Source: Fusarium oxysporum f. sp. lycopersici 4287 (Eukaryota > Ascomycota > Sordariomycetes > Hypocreales > Nectriaceae). Taken from it: a stretch of 64,000 nt of DNA. Location of the stretch: contig NC_030988.1 of NCBI RefSeq assembly GCF_000149955.1, positions 1,388,109 to 1,452,108 of the forward strand, given 5' to 3'. Shown here in pieces: positions 32,880-42,994 of this stretch; position 1 is the first letter of the stretch, and the number at the start of each line of letters is the position of its first letter. Position numbers and translations under genes: made by a program. Under the pieces are notes generated by a model. It was not told the DNA's origin. It saw nothing but the letters and a program-made list of their open reading frames with translations, and made no database searches.

Positions 32880-33703
32880 CCTCTTAAGTAGTTACTTTTA
32901 GCACTAGTACTCTTGCCTTTCTTTCTTTTTCCCCTTCGGTTGAACGTACCCTTGCTTAGAGTTTTGCATCTCATTTATGCATGCCTGCGAACACCTTATC
33001 CATTACTACGCCCCACTCTTTGTCCTCGATGGTCAGTGACCTGGACCCCTGTAACGAAGGCCCGTGGGTTGGTTTCTTCTTCCGGCTATCGTCAGTCAGG
33101 GTAGGGGTGCTTCCGACCTGATCGTCTCAGATGTGGAGTAACTTGTATGATGGCCGAAAGCACGACTTCAATAGCTGTTTGGGTGCTTTGAGCCCACGGA
33201 GCCCGAAGGCAGTTACTATTTCGCTTAGCCCAATGGAGAGACACGGAGAGACGAACGGCCGGTTCAATTGAAAGCGTAGAGATGTAGAAAGCATAATCGC
33301 TGCAGCTGCTAATTCACATGCAACGATAGCCCTTCCTCTCGAAACACTACGCAACAGCAATCAGCTTTTATTGAAGTCCCTGCTGCACCGTAGTGATTTG
33401 TATACAATTACTATCTGGGAACATTCTCATTCTTGACTCGTAGCATTCTCACCCGGGTCGACCCAGCTTGAAGTATATGAGGAGGCTATCTGGAGTAACT
33501 CAACCACGACTTCCTCGTTTCAAGCTTCCGTGGTACAGCTCACGGTAGAAGAGCGCCGACCTTGGCATCAAAGTCCCAAGATGCATCCCAAATTATTATC
33601 AGCAGAAGAAGATAGTATCAAGGTCGCTAGCTAGACATTCAATGCAATTTGCCCTGCTATCGAAATTTATGTACAATTTGTATTAATATAGATCTGTGAA
33701 TAT
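32880..33703. other. intergenic interval
   Basis: No recognisable gene; short ORFs only. The right part is the 3' flank of the DUF3295-type gene. Confidence 0.4.
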
Positions 33704-34975
33704 TCACCATCCGCTGGAGTGGTATCCGCGGTTGGCCTCAACGGAAAAGTACTGCCTCTGGCTGCTCGAGTTCACATGCTCGCTCTTCATGCAAGGCCTC
33801 TCCGGGTACTGCTTCAAATTGGCCACATCATGTGATGTATGGTGTCGCTTGAGGACGGCATTGACTGTCGACGACTTCTGTTGTCGCTCCCAAAGGAGGT
33901 GACGTCGAAGAGACTCAGTCAACTCAGTCGCCAACATATTGCGACGAGTAGTGCGAGGTGACAACGCAGCTTGAGACTGGATTTGGTTGGGACCGGTCAT
34001 GATGGGCTGAGCACTAGACCTAGGGACTTGATGGATAGGCTTAAGACCGGGTCCACGCATGCCCTTCATCATCAGAGGAGCATCGTCAGAGTCATTGGGT
34101 GAGGCACCCAGTGACGGGCCGTGGGCCATACGAGATCGTGGAATAGCTGAAGTCGATTGAGAAGCGTGGTTACCAAGAGTGCGTGCGCGATCGTTCTGGG
34201 CAAGCATGAGGGTAATGAGCGATCGTCGCGAGGTCAAGTTGGGCTTGGAATCCACTCGCTGGAGGAACTTGTCGTCCATGCTGGATTTGCCGCTCTCTTC
34301 CATCGAGTCCTCCCAGTCCGAAGAGTCGTCATCGTCATCGATGGCGCTCTCGTCGATGTAGTCGTCGGTGTCTGAGTCAACAGCTGCCTCATCATCAATT
34401 GTTCGTGTCATGACATTGTTGCTGAACGAGGCCTGCTTCTTGCGTGCAGAGAGCAGCGAGCCAGGTCGTGATGAAGCCATGGCGCTCTTGATTGAGCCGT
34501 CTTCTTCAGAGGAGCCACCGATCTGGAACACGGGCTTCTTGATGATGGGAATGATGGGCTTGCTGTTCCTGAGGCTCTGGTCCTGTTCACTAGACAAACA
34601 AGAGCCATCAAGCGCAAAGCGAGCGGGCTTCTTTGGTTGCACCACCTTGGCAGCAGGCGACGACTTGGGCTCAGGAATTGCGTCTGATGATTGAGCAGCA
34701 CCAGGAATAGTTTGAGGAGGAGGGATCTGGGAAGGCGAAAAGCCACGCACGACAGTGGTTCGGGGAAGGCTTTGGGGCGAAGGTTGTGGCGAGCCCTCTG
34801 AAGCTGTGATGGACTTTACAGTCGATTGTGACTCAGTTGTAGTAGAACCGAATTGGCCCTGAGGAGGGGCTGGCAGAGGATTCTTGTCGGAGCTAATGTG
34901 GCGTTCGCGCTTGCTTCGAGTGCTGGCGCAAGAATCTTGACGTCGTACACGAGGATGGCCGATCTCAAGTGCGAC
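33704..34975 (-). pseudogene. DUF3295-type (GATA/nutrient-signalling associated) protein, 5'-truncated
   Basis: The minus-strand frame is open for 424 codons from a stop at 34976-34978. It matches the C-terminal half of a conserved ascomycete family (DUF1752 + DUF3295) with a presumed role in nutrient regulation. Clear family segments are RRQDSCASTRSKRERHIS, LPRTTVVRGFSPSQ, KPARFALDGS, QIGGSSEEDGS, an acidic DSDTDDYIDESAIDDDDDSS, QRVDSKPNLTSRRSLITLML, ASPNDSDDAPLMMKGMRGPG and SPRTTRRNMLATELTESLRR, ending GYHSSGW. No in-frame ATG occurs until SAMASSR, about 165 codons into the open frame. The N-terminal DUF1752 region is not found upstream. The surviving part is very well preserved, suggesting a recent truncation or a missed upstream exon. 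I rate truncation more likely. Confidence 0.65.
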
Positions 34976-34978
34976 TCA

Positions 34979-36797
34979 ACAGTGCCAGATAGTTGAGGCA
35001 GATCTGATACCCTTGAGTCGGAAGGAAACTTTAGGGTGAGGGTTTGTGTAGGGAATGGTTGTCTACGAAAGGAGCTTTGAGAATAAGACAAGTTCGAAAT
35101 TGAGAATGGAATAATGCAGCAATGGTGATAGACAGCTAAACATGCTGGCTGGGCACTCCCACTATATAAGTCAAACATGCCATTCGAGACACGTGGGTGT
35201 GAACCACCAGAAGCAAAAACAAAGAGGACGGTAGATGTCGCCCCTTGCAACTCAATGCATCTTCAATTGCTCAATCATATCTCTCACTGCGCCAAACCAG
35301 AAAGGGGCTTGTTTCTGGCTCGATTTTGACCTCCCGGGTAGGTTTCCCTGTCTGGTGACACCATCTTTATGGCTTTAGCGAATGCATGAAGCTTGGCACA
35401 TCCCTGCATAAAGTAGTCTTGAGATAACAGCAACGGTAATTGGCTAAACTCTTGGACGAGGAATCAGCAAGAGGGCGGTACCCCGGGATATGAAGTAGAG
35501 GCACGTATATTCAAGCGTGGATACTGAGACATGGATAATCTCGTCTGTCGCTCAATTCGCTACATTTTCCAAATGCCGTGGTAGCTAAATACTTAGCAGT
35601 AATGGTCATCAACAGGGTCCGAACGGCGGCGCCGGATGCTTGCCCTGAATGCGGACCGCCCCCACCTCCCGTGTTCCATATGTAGATCTTCCCCATCATG
35701 CCGAATGGGGACTGGCATGCACACCAGATGTGAGCCATGGAGGCAAGTGGTACCTCGTCATGTTAGCGCAGTTTTCTCCCCCCTACTTGGCCATGGGGAT
35801 CAGCTGCTAAACGCGCAGGCGCATCAACAGCAAGTCGAAGTTGACCTGGCTGGTCCGAGATGGCCCAGGGAGAGGTCTCGACTCACAACAGAGCAATGTA
35901 CGTCACCTCTAGGCCCAGATAGCACTATCAGGCGAGAGCTGTTTATAACCCATTCAGACGGTCCGATGCGGGAATGAGTATTAGGTTGCAGCGCTATACG
36001 CGAGTCGCACTTTTACAACGTGCTGAAGTTGCAGGAAAAACATCAAGATAAATTTGCCGGGGCTCTCGGGGGCAGCGTACGGCATCTTGGCTACGACGCG
36101 ATCCGGCTTCTTTGTCATTCAGATCAAGTAGAAGCGCGAGATTAGGTATTAAAACAGAGTCAGAACCTCTTCATTGGATCTAGATAGTTTCTTGAACATG
36201 ACTCTCATGTTGATGAGGGTTCGAAATACTACCAGCCGTAACAATGCTCCTCTGAAGTTGCTGGAGCTTCATGCTGACTCCTCATCGCCAATTCCCCAGT
36301 CTCCACGTCGTGTCCGTTTCGCGCCAAAAACACGTACAGCCGCGCTGACGGGGCACGCTTGCACTAAAGACCATGAAGTTCCAAACTGTTTTTTTAATGA
36401 ATGAGTTTTCATAAATTGTTTGACCAGAGTGTTGCGCCAACGAAAGGACAATTTTTTCAGGTAATTCCGAATTGCCAAAGGAACCTGCATGTTGGTTAGC
36501 TGAAAACTTCGAGGTCCTCACTCTTTAGTCTACACTACACATGTCGCCGTTCTGGTGTATCAACCCGGAAACTTCGTTGAGACGAAGCAAAGCTCGGACT
36601 TTTATAAAATCAAGCTTGTAGAAAATGTACGGCGTTGAAACTTACCTGGGTTATCAAACAATGATCGGACAACTCCATGAATGACTAATAAATGAGAGGG
36701 AAAAAAAAAGGGGGCGAGTAGCTATTAGCCGAGATTTAGCCGAAGAAAAAAACATCGCGGTCCGTCATATTTGACGCCAAACACGTATCCCATTATT
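34979..36797. other. interval without an assignable gene
   Basis: The minus ORF at 34816-35250 overlaps the DUF3295 frame and is a shadow. Plus ORFs at 35636-35977 and 36174-36404 have no recognised family. No N-terminal part of the DUF3295 gene was found here. Confidence 0.4.
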
Positions 36798-37046
36798 ATG
36801 CCATCAATGTCATGCTTCAACTGGTTCGCTAGCGCATTGCGCCCAGTGTCCCGAATATTTCGAATATTTTTCCACGAAAGGCATCCAACTGCGATCGATC
36901 ACTATCCTCCCACCCCTGAGCAACTCCACAGCCAGAAGCAAGCATTCATCGATTCCATCGACCACGATGCTGTTTGCCGACTGGCTTCGCGATATAACAA
37001 CGAAGAGTTATGCCACATCTTCGACTCTAAAGGGCAGTCGCAATGA
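36798..37046 (+). pseudogene. N-terminal fragment of an APH-family (aminoglycoside/choline-type) kinase
   Basis: From ATG 36798 the frame gives FHERHPTAIDHYPPTPEQLH, then FIDSIDHDAVCRLASRYNNE and ELCHIFDSK, followed by a stop. This is the N-terminal lead-in of a large fungal family of phosphotransferases with an APH kinase fold. In full-length members it runs straight into a Gly-rich loop (SKRGSFNV...) and the ATP-binding strand. Here the sequence after FDSK reads GQSQ then stop. A +1 reading gives only a few more plausible residues before homology ends. The catalytic loop and the rest of the kinase are absent, so this is a 5' remnant. Confidence 0.6.
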
Positions 37047-38088
37047 AGTCATACGGCTCTACACTTCGCAATCAAGGGAGGCCAAGTCAGACGCTATCCT
37101 GAATCCGTCAGTAGCTCGAGGATGGGCGGGGTAAATGAGGGGTCGGCTGTCTGTCGCCTCCAAATGATTTCATCTTATCTCATCCATTGTGTGATCTCAT
37201 GCTCACAAAACGCGTAAAATAATAATAATAATAAAAGAGTGTGAAATTCAGCACTGTAGCAACATGCATCACAAACAAAGTCCAATTTCCCAAATACCTT
37301 TCTCCTGGAAGATATAGACGTCCCGTTCCGCTCCGTCAGGTATCCTGTCAATAACCGTCAGGTCTGAAGTAACGTCATAGTCTGCACAATCACTTTCTAC
37401 AGGGCATTGGACCTCTCAAGAAGAAAGTACGCGAATGCACGTCAAAGCTTTTAATGCAAAATGGCTCGTGCCGGCCCGCATGCGAACGCCAACGATACTT
37501 CAGGGTAGTTCCATGGCTGCTCGAATATTCCTCATATGATCAGCAGACGTAGGAAGTGTCGAAATACCTCATCGATAATAATCATGCGAGTGAGCGGGAG
37601 AATTGCCAGTCAACGGGTATATTGTTTGAAACTAATGTCTCAATGAAGCATTTTTTCCCTTTTGGCACCAGTGGTGTAGGGTAGTCGTCGTGTGACATGA
37701 TCATTGGCCGACATGACGTCATGGTCGATAATGAACCGACACTGCGCGGGGTATGAGGGAATTACTGGATGATCACATTATCAACCATATGCTCAAGCTG
37801 ATCACCTGGCTCTGGCCTCGATATGCAGGGCCCCGATATGCAAGAAATCCCGTGCCGCTTGGGAGATATCATACCCTAAGTCTGATGACACGTGCTGACC
37901 CGCTTACTTGGTTTCGTTACCTCCGCCCCCCGACCTCCCAAAAAAATTCCACTCCTTCATCCCACGATGGTACCTTTATTGAATCAACTGTCACGGCTGT
38001 TGTATGCGACACATATCCTATGATCGTATGTCGTTAAATCGCGTCATTTAACTTCGTTTCCCATACACATCGGGTCTTAATACTAGAT
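37047..38088. other. intergenic interval upstream of the 38089 gene
   Basis: Contains the (AAT)n tract. No recognisable gene; the last ~150 bases presumably hold the promoter of the plus-strand gene at 38089. Confidence 0.4.
37217..37236 (+). repeat. (AAT)n microsatellite
   Basis: Run of about six AAT/TAA units in an AT-rich intergenic region. Confidence 0.75.
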
Positions 38089-38934
38089 ATGTTTTTGGAT
38101 AAGGGTTCACGCGAGATTTGCCACGATCGGATTCCTGTACTTCAGCAGCCGCTCACAAGTGGACATTTTGTACAGGCTCGTAAGGAGTATGCTTCCCGAT
38201 CCTTGATTCACAACGCAATCGCTAATGTTTTTAGCTATAACAAGCTTCCTACCGACGATGTATTACTCAAGGTTCAAGAGAAAGTTGAGGAGCACACTCT
38301 GCAGTTAGAACTGCTCTTTAAACGATTCGGAGTCGAAGATCTTTTTGCCGTGTGGGTTCTGCACAGCCATTTCAAAGTTCCGGACGGGTTCAATCTGGTT
38401 GGACAGACAGAAACCTTCGATGGACGTCGTTGCTATTGGACAAAAAGAATTGCGAACAATACGCTCGACTCTATCGGAGTCTGTGCCCAGAAGATCATGT
38501 TCAACGAAGAAAAAGGCTGGGTTCCTTGCGAACTCCGTGAAAGCTCAGCGCCTGACCTGAGTCAAGTGGACCCTCAGTTCTTTCTGGAAGTCCGCGACTA
38601 CTTGAACAAACATGATCTTATTTCGACTCTTGGACTTGAGTGTATCGTACCAGAGCTATATTTATCCGATACATTGGAGTTTCGTCTTCCCAATGACGAA
38701 TTGCTCCTAGTTCCATTGAAACCCACTGAAGTGGCATCTCTGCGAGCCAACTATTCCACAGCAACAACAAATTACAGGTGGTCGGACCAAGGCTGTATCA
38801 AAAATTATTGTATACCCGATGAAAACAAGAAGCATCCTGACAAGCCAAATGATTTCCCGTTGCGAAAATTCCAGATCAGCATTCCCAGCCTTTTTCAAGA
38901 ACAATATTCTCGGATTTGTGTGGCTAAAACTTGA
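38089..38934 (+). CDS. conserved fungal hypothetical protein (281 aa)
   Basis: Intronless frame from ATG 38089 to TGA 38932-38934. It is a soluble protein without signal peptide or membrane segment. Order of features: helical N-terminus with VLLKVQEKVEEHTLQLELLF, then FGVEDLFAVWVLHSHFKVPD, YWTKRIANNTLDSIGVCAQK and VPCELRESSAPDLSQVDPQF. This resembles a widespread Hypocreales-type family of unknown function with the pattern H-x-H-F/P...W-x-K...PYE-x-R...DPxFF. The C-terminal third contains several Trp/Cys/Tyr positions and ends SRICVAKT. Its stop codon is immediately followed by the stop codon of the convergent minus-strand gene, so the 3' UTRs must overlap. I do not know its biochemical role. 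Confidence 0.75.
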   Translation: MFLDKGSREICHDRIPVLQQPLTSGHFVQARKEYASRSLIHNAIANVFSYNKLPTDDVLLKVQEKVEEHTLQLELLFKRFGVEDLFAVWVLHSHFKVPDGFNLVGQTETFDGRRCYWTKRIANNTLDSIGVCAQKIMFNEEKGWVPCELRESSAPDLSQVDPQFFLEVRDYLNKHDLISTLGLECIVPELYLSDTLEFRLPNDELLLVPLKPTEVASLRANYSTATTNYRWSDQGCIKNYCIPDENKKHPDKPNDFPLRKFQISIPSLFQEQYSRICVAKT

Positions 38935-40598
38935 TTAATTGTTGTGAATCGTGGGCAGTTCGTCCAAGGCTCCAAACATGGTCATGTCTTGATAAAGAAT
39001 CACACGAAGATGATTGGGCCCCGGGAGGTCGGGAAGAATTGCCAACGCTGCATGTGGGTAGAGGGAACCGATTGTACCCATTGCAATTTCCAGGCTTTTC
39101 CCTCTGTCTTTCCAGACTTTTTCAGCGGATTGAGGGATGTCCTTCCATTCAATGCCTGCAGCTTAGTTAGTGTATATGAGAAAGCTTTCAAGGGTGAATA
39201 TACCTTGTTGATAAGGCTTTTGTTTAAGATGTGAATCAACAAGATTTTGTTCAAAAAGGTTTCGAAAGGCTTCGTCTTTAGGTGGAAAAAATACTAAACT
39301 TGAATACTGGTGTGTCGGAATAGGTTTGGCGAGAACTGCAATCGGCAATAAGTCGGACATTTTTTTGTTTAAGTAGTCTATAGCTTTTTCGGTGTGAATA
39401 ATGGCATATTGACGCTCTGAAACTTCTCTGCGCTCTGGGCCTTCAGTATATGTGAAAAGATTTTTGAGGTCGAACGTACCTTGGGTGACACTAGTGAGAT
39501 GGCCGACATTTGGAGTTGGCCGCTCTTGATGATATTTTCCTGTGTTTCCAGCGATTGGCGCTTCGGCATGGGACTCGACGACCGTTTTCGCCCTCTTCTG
39601 CGAGGGCTGGGCTGCGTAGATGTCTCCTTCGTTCGCTACGTTCTCATTGTCCTCCCCTTTCCTCCCCAAATCCGTTGTTGAGTGGCTGTCTTCTTCGCTC
39701 CTGCAATTTTCAATGTGACTCTCATCACTGGCTGGCTGTTGCACATGTGTTTGAATTTGTGGGAGATGCGAAGATAATGATGTCTCTTCATCTTCTGCGG
39801 ACCCAAGCGATGCGAGGAAATGGTGAAAGCAGCAGGTGTTATCATCGTCTGCCACATCGGCACTAACAGATGAAGCGCGCAGAGATTCGCCAACTAAACG
39901 TGTTAACCATCGATGCTCTCAACTAATGATGAGAACGGATGTACCTGGATCATTATCTGACACCTTTTTCCTCTTCTTGCTGGCAAGCTCATTGTTTCGA
40001 GCCTCTATATCCTTCTTAAATTTCTGGAAGTCTACTTATGGTGAGATTGAGGGTTTTCACTTTCAGCAGACAAAAACATACCTGAAAAGTCTTGCTCCAC
40101 GAGATCAATGACATGCGCATTCTTGATAGCCGTGACAAATCTTTCCTGGCGCAAGTAGGGCTCAAGGTGGTTGTTCTCTATACATTGCCGAAGAAATTCG
40201 TGAATGAATTTGATCTCATCATCGGTAAGATGTTTGATTTGAAGAACAGTGAGCGTTATGCCGAGAAACACCAGTTCAATGAGTCCGAATTTCTTAAGCT
40301 CCGATCGTATAACAGGATTTCTCTTTCGCTGCTCCTCGTCGTCTTTTTTGATTTCAGTTTCTTGATATATAAATACGAAAAGATTTCGCAACCGATTTGT
40401 ATGATTCGCTTCGACTATTCTCGAACGCAATTGATCGGAGGTAAAGCGAAACCAGACAGTAATCTCCAGACTCCTTTTCCAATTTCCTATTGTCTTGATC
40501 AAATACTGGTGGTCAGCTACAGAACCAGTGAGGTGTATTAAACCTTTCTGAAATTGGTCGACCTCAGACGATAGCTCTTTCAGAGGATACTTGCCCAT
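38935..40598 (-). CDS. four-exon nuclear-type hypothetical protein (507 aa), divergent partner of the JmjC gene
   Basis: Exons complement(38935..39161, 39204..39893, 39945..40034, 40082..40598) are all in phase. The introns are short (42, 51, 47 bp). The 42-bp one has a perfect ctaac branch site, and removing it extends the protein by 75 residues (AGIEWKDIPQSAEKVWKDRG ... LPGPNHLRVILYQD ... LPTIHNN). The N-terminal ~190 residues are helical and well ordered (LSSEVDQFQKGLIHLTGSVA, WFRFTSDQLRSRIVEA, HLTDDEIKFIHEFLRQCIEN). Then comes SKKRKK, a likely nuclear localisation signal, and an acidic disordered linker of about 130 residues with a second basic patch (SQKRAK). A conserved-looking C-terminal domain (SVTQGTFDLKNLF to the end) follows. 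No named domain recognised. The start ATG sits 2 bp from a minisatellite. It ends stop-to-stop with the 38089 gene. An unstudied regulator or chromatin-associated protein is a guess. Confidence 0.75.
39162..39203 (-). other. 42-bp intron 3 of the 507-aa gene
   Basis: Donor gtatat, branch ctaac immediately before acceptor taag. Among the shortest introns here; it decides whether the C-terminal 75 residues are translated. Confidence 0.7.
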
Positions 40599-40936
40599 AG
40601 CGGGGGTCGAGAGGGAAAAAAAACCTGATGGGGGACAAGAGGGTAAAAAACCTGACGGGGGACAAGAGGATAAAAAAGCCTGACGGGGGACAAGAGGGTA
40701 AAAAACCTGATGGGGGACAGGAGGGTATAAAAGCCTGACGGGGGACAAGAGGGTAAAAAACCTGATGGGGGACAGGAGGGTATAAAAGCCTGACGGGGGA
40801 CAAGAGGGTAAAAACCTGACGGGGGACAGGAGGGTAAAAAAGCCTGACGGGGGACAGGAGGGTATAAAAGCCTGACGGGGGACAAGAGGGTAAAAGAACC
40901 TGACAGGGGTCGAGAGGGAAAATAACCGGACGGGGG
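40599..40936 (-). repeat. 26-28 bp minisatellite abutting a start codon
   Basis: About twelve tandem units in plus-strand reading. The unit is CCTGACGGGGGAC or CCTGATGGGGGAC followed by AAGAGGGTAAAAAA or AGGAGGGTATAAAAG. Unit length varies between 26 and 28 bp. The array runs up to 2 bp before the ATG (40598) of the minus-strand 507-aa gene, so it forms its entire proximal 5' region. Several units contain TATAAAAG on the plus strand. All three minus frames are open through the array and encode Pro/Ser/Phe-rich peptides, which explains several spurious ORFs. Confidence 0.95.
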
Positions 40937-41812
40937 CATGACAAGGGCGTTGGCTATGGAGAGATCAGCGACATCCCTGCTGCCTGGTTCTGCAACCCTG
41001 TTCCCTCAGCCGCTAATCTTAGAACGTACCTCCGATCAGCCTAATGCAAACCTGGCACTAGCGGCCCCCCACAACGAACTTCAACAACTCGAAGTTGATG
41101 AAGTCGTTGTCCTGGAACTCCAGATGTTTTCTATGTAGGTTAAACTCGTAGTGACAACAAGAAGGAATAGACCGTGAAACGACGAGGCTGTATTGTAAAA
41201 GATCACCATTCTCTTTTGAGGCAAAGGACGGATGCAGTAGCACGCGCGACTTGTTGGACGTTCTCTCTAGACCCCTGCGAATGCAATGCAGGTTTGCGAA
41301 TGGGAAGTAGTTGCAGGGTACGAGAGAACGGAATGCAGCCATGGCTGGCTGGGATGGGGACGGTTTGGGATGATCCAACAGCCTCGTCTGAGCAGAGAGC
41401 CCAGGGCTTCTCGCGGGGATACGGATAGTATCCCCATGTCTAGGCAGCTGCAGCCTCACCGGTCTGCAACTGGCACGACAGGCCGATGGAGCAGGTAGTC
41501 AACAATCCAAGGAAGTTGCAAGGGATAAGGGAGATGAAACATTGCTTCTTCTTTGCCAGTCCATTTGTCAGTCCATTTGCCAGTCCATTTGCCAGCCCGT
41601 TTGCCAGTCCATTTGCCAGCCCGTTTGCCAGTCCATTTGCCAGCCCGTTTGCCAGTCCATTTGCCAGCCCGTTTGCCAGTCCATTTGCCAGCCCGTTTGC
41701 CAGTCCGCTTGCCAGCCCTTTTGCCAGCCCTTTTGCCAGTCATTCCAAGACCTATTCACCATCCATAACGGCGATCTACTAGCCATACTTGCTTTCCTGC
41801 CCAAAACTCAGC
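40937..41812. promoter_or_regulatory. shared intergenic region of the divergent 507-aa/JmjC pair
   Basis: With the two arrays this is the only sequence between the two divergent genes. Between the arrays (40937-41554) there are only chance ORFs on both strands. Shared bidirectional promoter function is inferred from orientation, not shown by motifs. Confidence 0.4.
41555..41734 (+). repeat. 12-bp tandem array (15 units) upstream of the JmjC gene
   Basis: Fifteen 12-mers alternating GCCAGTCCATTT and GCCAGCCCGTTT, so the higher-order period is 24 bp. The last units drift (GCCAGCCCTTTT). The array ends 78 bp before the JmjC ATG at 41813. It has no stop codon in any of several frames on both strands, giving artefactual SPFA/GKRAGKWT repeat ORFs. 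Confidence 0.95.
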
Positions 41813-42994
41813 ATGCCATCCGGATCTGAATGCTTCTTTTGCATGAAGACGGTGAAAGGCCACTTCAAGAGACATGTCGGGACGCACGACAAAAGCCACA
41901 AAGAAGAGGAGGTCTTCGAGATGCACAGATTAGTTGCGAACTTCCTTGCAGACCCTAGTCATCACCAGATGGCAGCTCCATTCAAGCAAGCGATCATGAA
42001 AGCAGGTGGCCTCTCAACCCTGGAGATTAAAGACAGGATACCATATGCCTATAATGGTCCTTATTTGTTCCCCGCAAACCAGTGCCGGAATGCAGCGATT
42101 ACTGATGAACAAATTTTCAATAACGCTTTGGACGACTTCAATATATACAAGACGAAAGTTTACTCTGTCAATAAACCGGAGGCTCCAGAAAATCCTCCTA
42201 TGTTGGCAGATGTTGTGCACCAGCTTTACAGGCCTGACCCGGCCAATGCGAAGTATGCAATGAATATTGGTTGCGGACAATGGGTAAAGAGGCCTACTTT
42301 TCTTGATGATGAGTTAACTAAATCAGGAATGCAAAGTACTTGCAACATAACACCCCCAGGCACTTTGACGGACTTGCATATTGGTGAGTAGGAAAGCTGA
42401 TCTTAAAAATTGGTTATGACTGAATGGCTGATCTGGTGAGTAGACCAAGGCAATCATGTTGTAACAGCTCTTGGGTTGGGATGCGTCAAAATCTGGGCAC
42501 TATACCCTCCAACTGAGCACAACCTCGCCGTTTGGAAAAAATATCGAAATTCCCGAAATATCTTCCGGGACTCAGTAGAGGAGCTGGAGGATGGCAAAGT
42601 GTGTGTCCAGACTACAGACAGGGCAATCTACCTTGGGCCAGGTTGTCTGCATACTACATACACTTTGAAAGGTGGCATAGTTCCTGGAATAAACTACACC
42701 ACAGAAAATTGTCTGGATGTCATCCTGGATCTTATACAGACCGAAGTGGATTACTTCCAAAGACTTGCGCCCGCGGACATACAGCCCCTACTGGAGACTC
42801 TCATTTTGTGCCTTGCACCAGCCTCTGGGAAACGTGACAAGGCACTGGAAGCTGTCTGCAAAGTTTTAAAAATGGGCCAGTTGAAGAAGCAGTTGAAGGA
42901 TCACAACGAATTGTACAAAGTAATGAAGACTGAGGTGGAAACCGAGACTGATTGCTCTCATTGCGGCAAGCGGTGGAGGAGCCATTGGAGCTGA
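41813..42994 (+). CDS. JmjC-domain (cupin) oxygenase-like protein with N-terminal zinc finger
   Basis: Exons 41813..42383 and 42444..42994 join in phase (intron gtgagt...gtag, 60 bp) to give 373 aa. Residues 7-25 form a C2H2-type finger (C7-x2-C10-x10-H21-x3-H25). From about residue 160 the JmjC double-stranded beta-helix is visible. The Fe(II) pair H189-x-D191 (TDLHID) is split by the intron, followed by GLGCVKIWALYPPTEHN with Lys206. The distal His260 lies in YLGPGCLHTTYT. So the Fe(II)/2-oxoglutarate triad is present. The C-terminus ends with a CSHCGKRW motif. Relatives act on histones, other proteins or nucleic acids; the substrate here is unknown. It diverges from the 507-aa gene with two tandem arrays between them. 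ATG 41813 was chosen because upstream in-frame codons include no ATG. Confidence 0.8.

Noticed and set aside
34816..35250. 144-codon minus ORF upstream of the DUF3295 frame
   Set aside because: It overlaps the recognised DUF3295 reading in another frame and shows no DUF1752 motif, so I treat it mainly as a shadow; a spliced 5' exon from it could not be demonstrated.
40564..40944. Overlapping minus-strand ORFs encoding Pro/Ser/Phe repeats (PPSGF-type)
   Set aside because: They are the translation of the 26-28 bp minisatellite in all frames. Indels between units shift frame freely, so no coding constraint is visible.
40599..41734. Tandem arrays as a CRISPR-like locus
   Set aside because: Units are contiguous without unique spacers, and the window is eukaryotic with spliced genes.
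41456..41829. Plus- and minus-strand ORFs encoding SPFA, QSIC or GKRAGKWT repeats
   Set aside because: All arise from the stop-free 12-bp array; several frames on both strands are open at once.
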